Shown: in pieces, positions 62,131 through 64,000 of the stretch
How the letters are laid out: every line of letters starts with the position of its first letter
Position numbering within the stretch: position 1 is the first letter of the stretch
Assembly (NCBI RefSeq): GCF_003627795.1
Contig: NZ_CP032684.1
Span: 3,201,001 to 3,265,000 of the forward strand
Length of the DNA: 64,000 nt
Direction: 5' to 3'
Source of the DNA: Rhizobium sp. CCGE531
GTDB lineage: Bacteria; Pseudomonadota; Alphaproteobacteria; Rhizobiales; Rhizobiaceae
The notes under the pieces: generated by a model
The model's input: only the letters and a program-made list of their open reading frames with translations
The model's database searches: none
What the model was told of the DNA's origin: nothing
Program-made: the position numbers and the translations under genes

Positions 62131-62302
62131 TCAGAAGTCTCCCCTCAAATTCACTCCCCAACCGGCCATGCAGGCCGGCGGCTGGAGCTATTCCCAAAGG
62201 CTGCGGCATCACGGACGCCGCAGCCGAATTTCCTCTATCGAGGCGTTACACAAAGCGAGGAAAAATGCAATGCACGAGAAGGTCGCACGGGCGCGCAGCC
62301 TG

Positions 62303-62400
62303 GAGCATGCCGAAAAGTGTAAGCGGTTTTCGGAAAATTCATGCTCTAGCTGTTTGAATCCAGCGCGGATTCAGATTTTAGGCCGCATCGACCTAAAATC
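62303..62400. repeat. Rhizobial mosaic palindromic elements, GAGCATG type
   Basis: First module: GAGCATG (62303-62309) and CATGCTC (62340-62346) enclose CCGAAAA/TTTTCGG. Second module: GATTTTAGG (62374-62382) and CCTAAAATC (62392-62400). Both are familiar Rhizobium repeats. They separate two minus-strand genes; the rest of the 278-base gap (62131-62408) holds nothing I can assign. Confidence 0.75.
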
Positions 62401-62408
62401 ATCCGCCG

Positions 62409-63164
62409 CTAGCCGAATTGCGCGCGAATTTCGCGGCGACCGCCAATTGCCAGCCGCGCCGTCGGCAGGATGGTCAACGGAGGCGAACCGTTATCCTCGT
62501 TGCGGGAAAACATCATGCGCCTTTCATAGGGCTCTGAATCGAAGAACGGATATCGTTGCATCAGCTTGCCCCGAATTTCCTTCGAGCGCGACGCCAGCAG
62601 CGTCAGCTCGAAACCGTAGGTCTTGGTCATCCGCGGCGGCACGACCGTATCGGCGTAGAAGACGCGCTTGTAGAAGGCCGCATGCGCCGGGCGGATGTGC
62701 TGCATCACGCGATCCGTGTTGAAATAAACGGCGCCGACGATCGCGGGCCGCAGCGTCAGATAGGGCAGAGCCGGCAGCTCCAGCTCGAAATCGGGATCGA
62801 CGGCAAAGCGTGCGGGGTCGATCAACGTCATGCCGGCATCGAGGAAGGCATGAACCTCCTCGGGGAAAATACCGGTCGACTGACATACGCGATGATCCGG
62901 CGTGACATGGTGTATCCGCACCGTGCTCACCAGCTCCTCGTCATAATAGACCCCGAAAACATAGGCGTGATCGTCGAAGTCGATATCGTCGATCAAGTTC
63001 TTGGCCGCCACCGGCAAGACGTCGCGCGCCTTGTAGGCCTTGTAGCGTAGCCGCGCGACACCCTCCATGTCCTCGCTGCTTTCGATCCGGCGGTATTCTA
63101 CGTGATCGAGCACCTCCATCAGCTTGCCGGCAAAGCTGTCTTTCCAAGCACTCATATGAGTCAT
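62409..63164 (-). CDS. N-acyl amino acid synthase FeeM-like acyltransferase
   Basis: 251 residues; starts at 63164 (MTHMSAWKD) or 63155. It belongs to the GNAT-related group that includes LuxI-type autoinducer synthases and FeeM, which join a fatty acyl group from acyl-ACP to an amino acid. Visible blocks are VARLRYKAYKARDVLP, VFGVYYDEELVSTVRIH, and LIDPARFAVDPDFE, where the arginine and acidic residues match the acyl-synthase core. The actual product is unknown. It has no luxR gene beside it. The upstream region is very AT-rich. Confidence 0.75.
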   Translation of the reverse strand: MTHMSAWKDSFAGKLMEVLDHVEYRRIESSEDMEGVARLRYKAYKARDVLPVAAKNLIDDIDFDDHAYVFGVYYDEELVSTVRIHHVTPDHRVCQSTGIFPEEVHAFLDAGMTLIDPARFAVDPDFELELPALPYLTLRPAIVGAVYFNTDRVMQHIRPAHAAFYKRVFYADTVVPPRMTKTYGFELTLLASRSKEIRGKLMQRYPFFDSEPYERRMMFSRNEDNGSPPLTILPTARLAIGGRREIRAQFG

Positions 63165-63520
63165 GATGAATGTTCCATGATGGTTAACGGAACATAATTG
63201 GTATTAACTCACAGTTTGATCAACATTTGATTCAATTTTTATTAACTATTAATTCCATTAAGGTTAATTTTTTTAACGAATACCGGTATAGGCCCGGCCG
63301 CACGCTGCAACAAAGTTATCGTTGTTATGGCATGGGAAATAAGCAGATTTGCCCGTCTATCAGAGCCGCACAAAACAAGCGCGGATCTTCGATTTACAAT
63401 TCTCATAGGCAGTCTGTCGCAGGATGATCGATTGGCCCGGATCATTATGGTGGCGTGATACGATCGCCAGTTTCCGGATTATTTTAGCGACAGCGCAATG
63501 ATACGTTTTCGCTCCTTGCG
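63165..63520. other. AT-rich gene-free stretch between FeeM-like and EAL genes
   Basis: 356 bases, markedly AT-rich at 63180-63280 with repeated TTAA and TTAATT steps, unlike the rest of the window. No terminator, tRNA or convincing frame was seen. It presumably holds the promoter of the FeeM-like gene, whose start it abuts. AT-rich DNA of this kind is a plausible site for nucleoid proteins such as MucR/Ros; that is inference. Confidence 0.4.
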
Positions 63521-64000
63521 TCAGGCGACATGACCCTCGCGCACGCCCGGCAGCCGGCGGCTGAGGCCACCCACCATCTCAACCACCTGTTCCCGTGTCA
63601 CGGGTGCGGAAAATACATAACCCTGGATGATATCGGCCAGGTTCTTCTCAACGACGAGCGCCAGCTGTTCGAGCGTCTCGACGCCCTCGATCACGATGTG
63701 GAGGCTGAGCGCGCGGGAAAGATCGACGATGCCGCACAATAGCTTGAAACGGCGGCTGTCCGTCGTGATGTCGCGAACGAAGGACCGGTCGATCTTGACG
63801 ACATCCACCGGCAGGGAATCGAGGTAGCTGAGGCTGGAAAAGCCCGTTCCGAAATCATCGATCGCGATCGTGATGCCTTTGGCGCGCAGATCGGCAAGGA
63901 TGGAGCGAACGGTTGCCACCTCATCCATCAGGCAGCTTTCCGTGACTTCGAGATGCAGCCGCGACGGCTCCAATCCCGATGCCGCGAGCGCCTCCACGAC
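63521..64000 (-). CDS. EAL-domain c-di-GMP phosphodiesterase, C-terminal part
   Basis: The last 159 or so residues of an EAL domain; the gene continues beyond the right edge, so the N-terminal part including EAL itself is not seen. Conserved residues are intact: the LEVTES block, IDDFGTGFSSLSYL with the metal-binding Asp pair, VKIDRSFV with the catalytic Lys, and VIEGVETLEQ with the late Glu. This suggests an active phosphodiesterase that linearises c-di-GMP. Whether it carries GGDEF or sensor domains cannot be told. Confidence 0.93.
   Translation of the reverse strand, partial: VVEALAASGLEPSRLHLEVTESCLMDEVATVRSILADLRAKGITIAIDDFGTGFSSLSYLDSLPVDVVKIDRSFVRDITTDSRRFKLLCGIVDLSRALSLHIVIEGVETLEQLALVVEKNLADIIQGYVFSAPVTREQVVEMVGGLSRRLPGVREGHVA

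Overview
The window is a GC-rich (about 60%) chromosomal segment of an alphaproteobacterium, most likely Rhizobium in the family Rhizobiaceae. This is inferred from four things: the glgP-glgB-glgC-glgA-pgm order, the split alpha subunit of the transhydrogenase, a CpdR ortholog and an MloK1-type channel, and several intergenic palindromic repeat families typical of rhizobia. Nearly all of it is housekeeping or conserved core DNA. I see no phage, integrase, transposase or CRISPR array, and no nod or nif gene.

Layout. 1-2.6 kb: a lytic transglycosylase and a degenerate SGNH (DUF459) protein. 2.7-9.1 kb: gltB-gltD (glutamate synthase) on the minus strand. 9.6-13.1 kb: a threonine aldolase, a 45-residue membrane protein not previously listed here, and a LysR regulator divergent from a YfeH-type transporter. 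13.2-17.5 kb: an Hsp20 with a sigma-32 type promoter and a ROSE-like leader, an orphan terminator that probably ends a small RNA, a DUF2000/Lrp divergent pair, a cyclic-nucleotide-gated K+ channel flanked by a duplicated Lrp tail, and an alpha/beta hydrolase. 17.6-20.6 kb: hisN, a small RNA, a MITE-like palindromic element, an N-formylglutamate amidohydrolase, cpdR and tRNA-Val(GAC). 20.7-25.7 kb: small hypothetical proteins, a DUF475 membrane protein and manC.

25.9-32.5 kb holds three tightly spaced genes: a transglutaminase-DUF2126 protein, a circularly permuted ATP-grasp/alpha-E fusion, and a second transglutaminase. This is the least understood system here, a predicted peptide-bond-forming and -cleaving module with no biochemical assignment known to me. 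The Anbu peptidase that often accompanies it is absent. A TadG-like von Willebrand protein follows.

34.1-45.4 kb is a glycogen cluster (glgP, glgB, glgC, glgA, pgm, then glgX behind a palindromic repeat). It covers ADP-glucose supply, polymerisation, branching, phosphorolysis and debranching. 45.4-51.5 kb holds a MaoC dehydratase and a heterotetrameric sarcosine oxidase operon (soxB, a DUF2511-like gene, soxD, soxA, soxG), which demethylates sarcosine to glycine and supplies one-carbon units.

51.7-64 kb: a small secreted protein, rpsU, a TPR lipoprotein, a FAD oxidoreductase, an HWE histidine kinase, an ECF42-type sigma factor with its DGPF partner, the pntAA-pntAB-pntB transhydrogenase, a cytochrome oxidase subunit IV, a FeeM-like acyltransferase, and the 3' end of an EAL phosphodiesterase cut by the window edge.

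All calls rest on reading the sequence and on recalled family knowledge; no database search was run.
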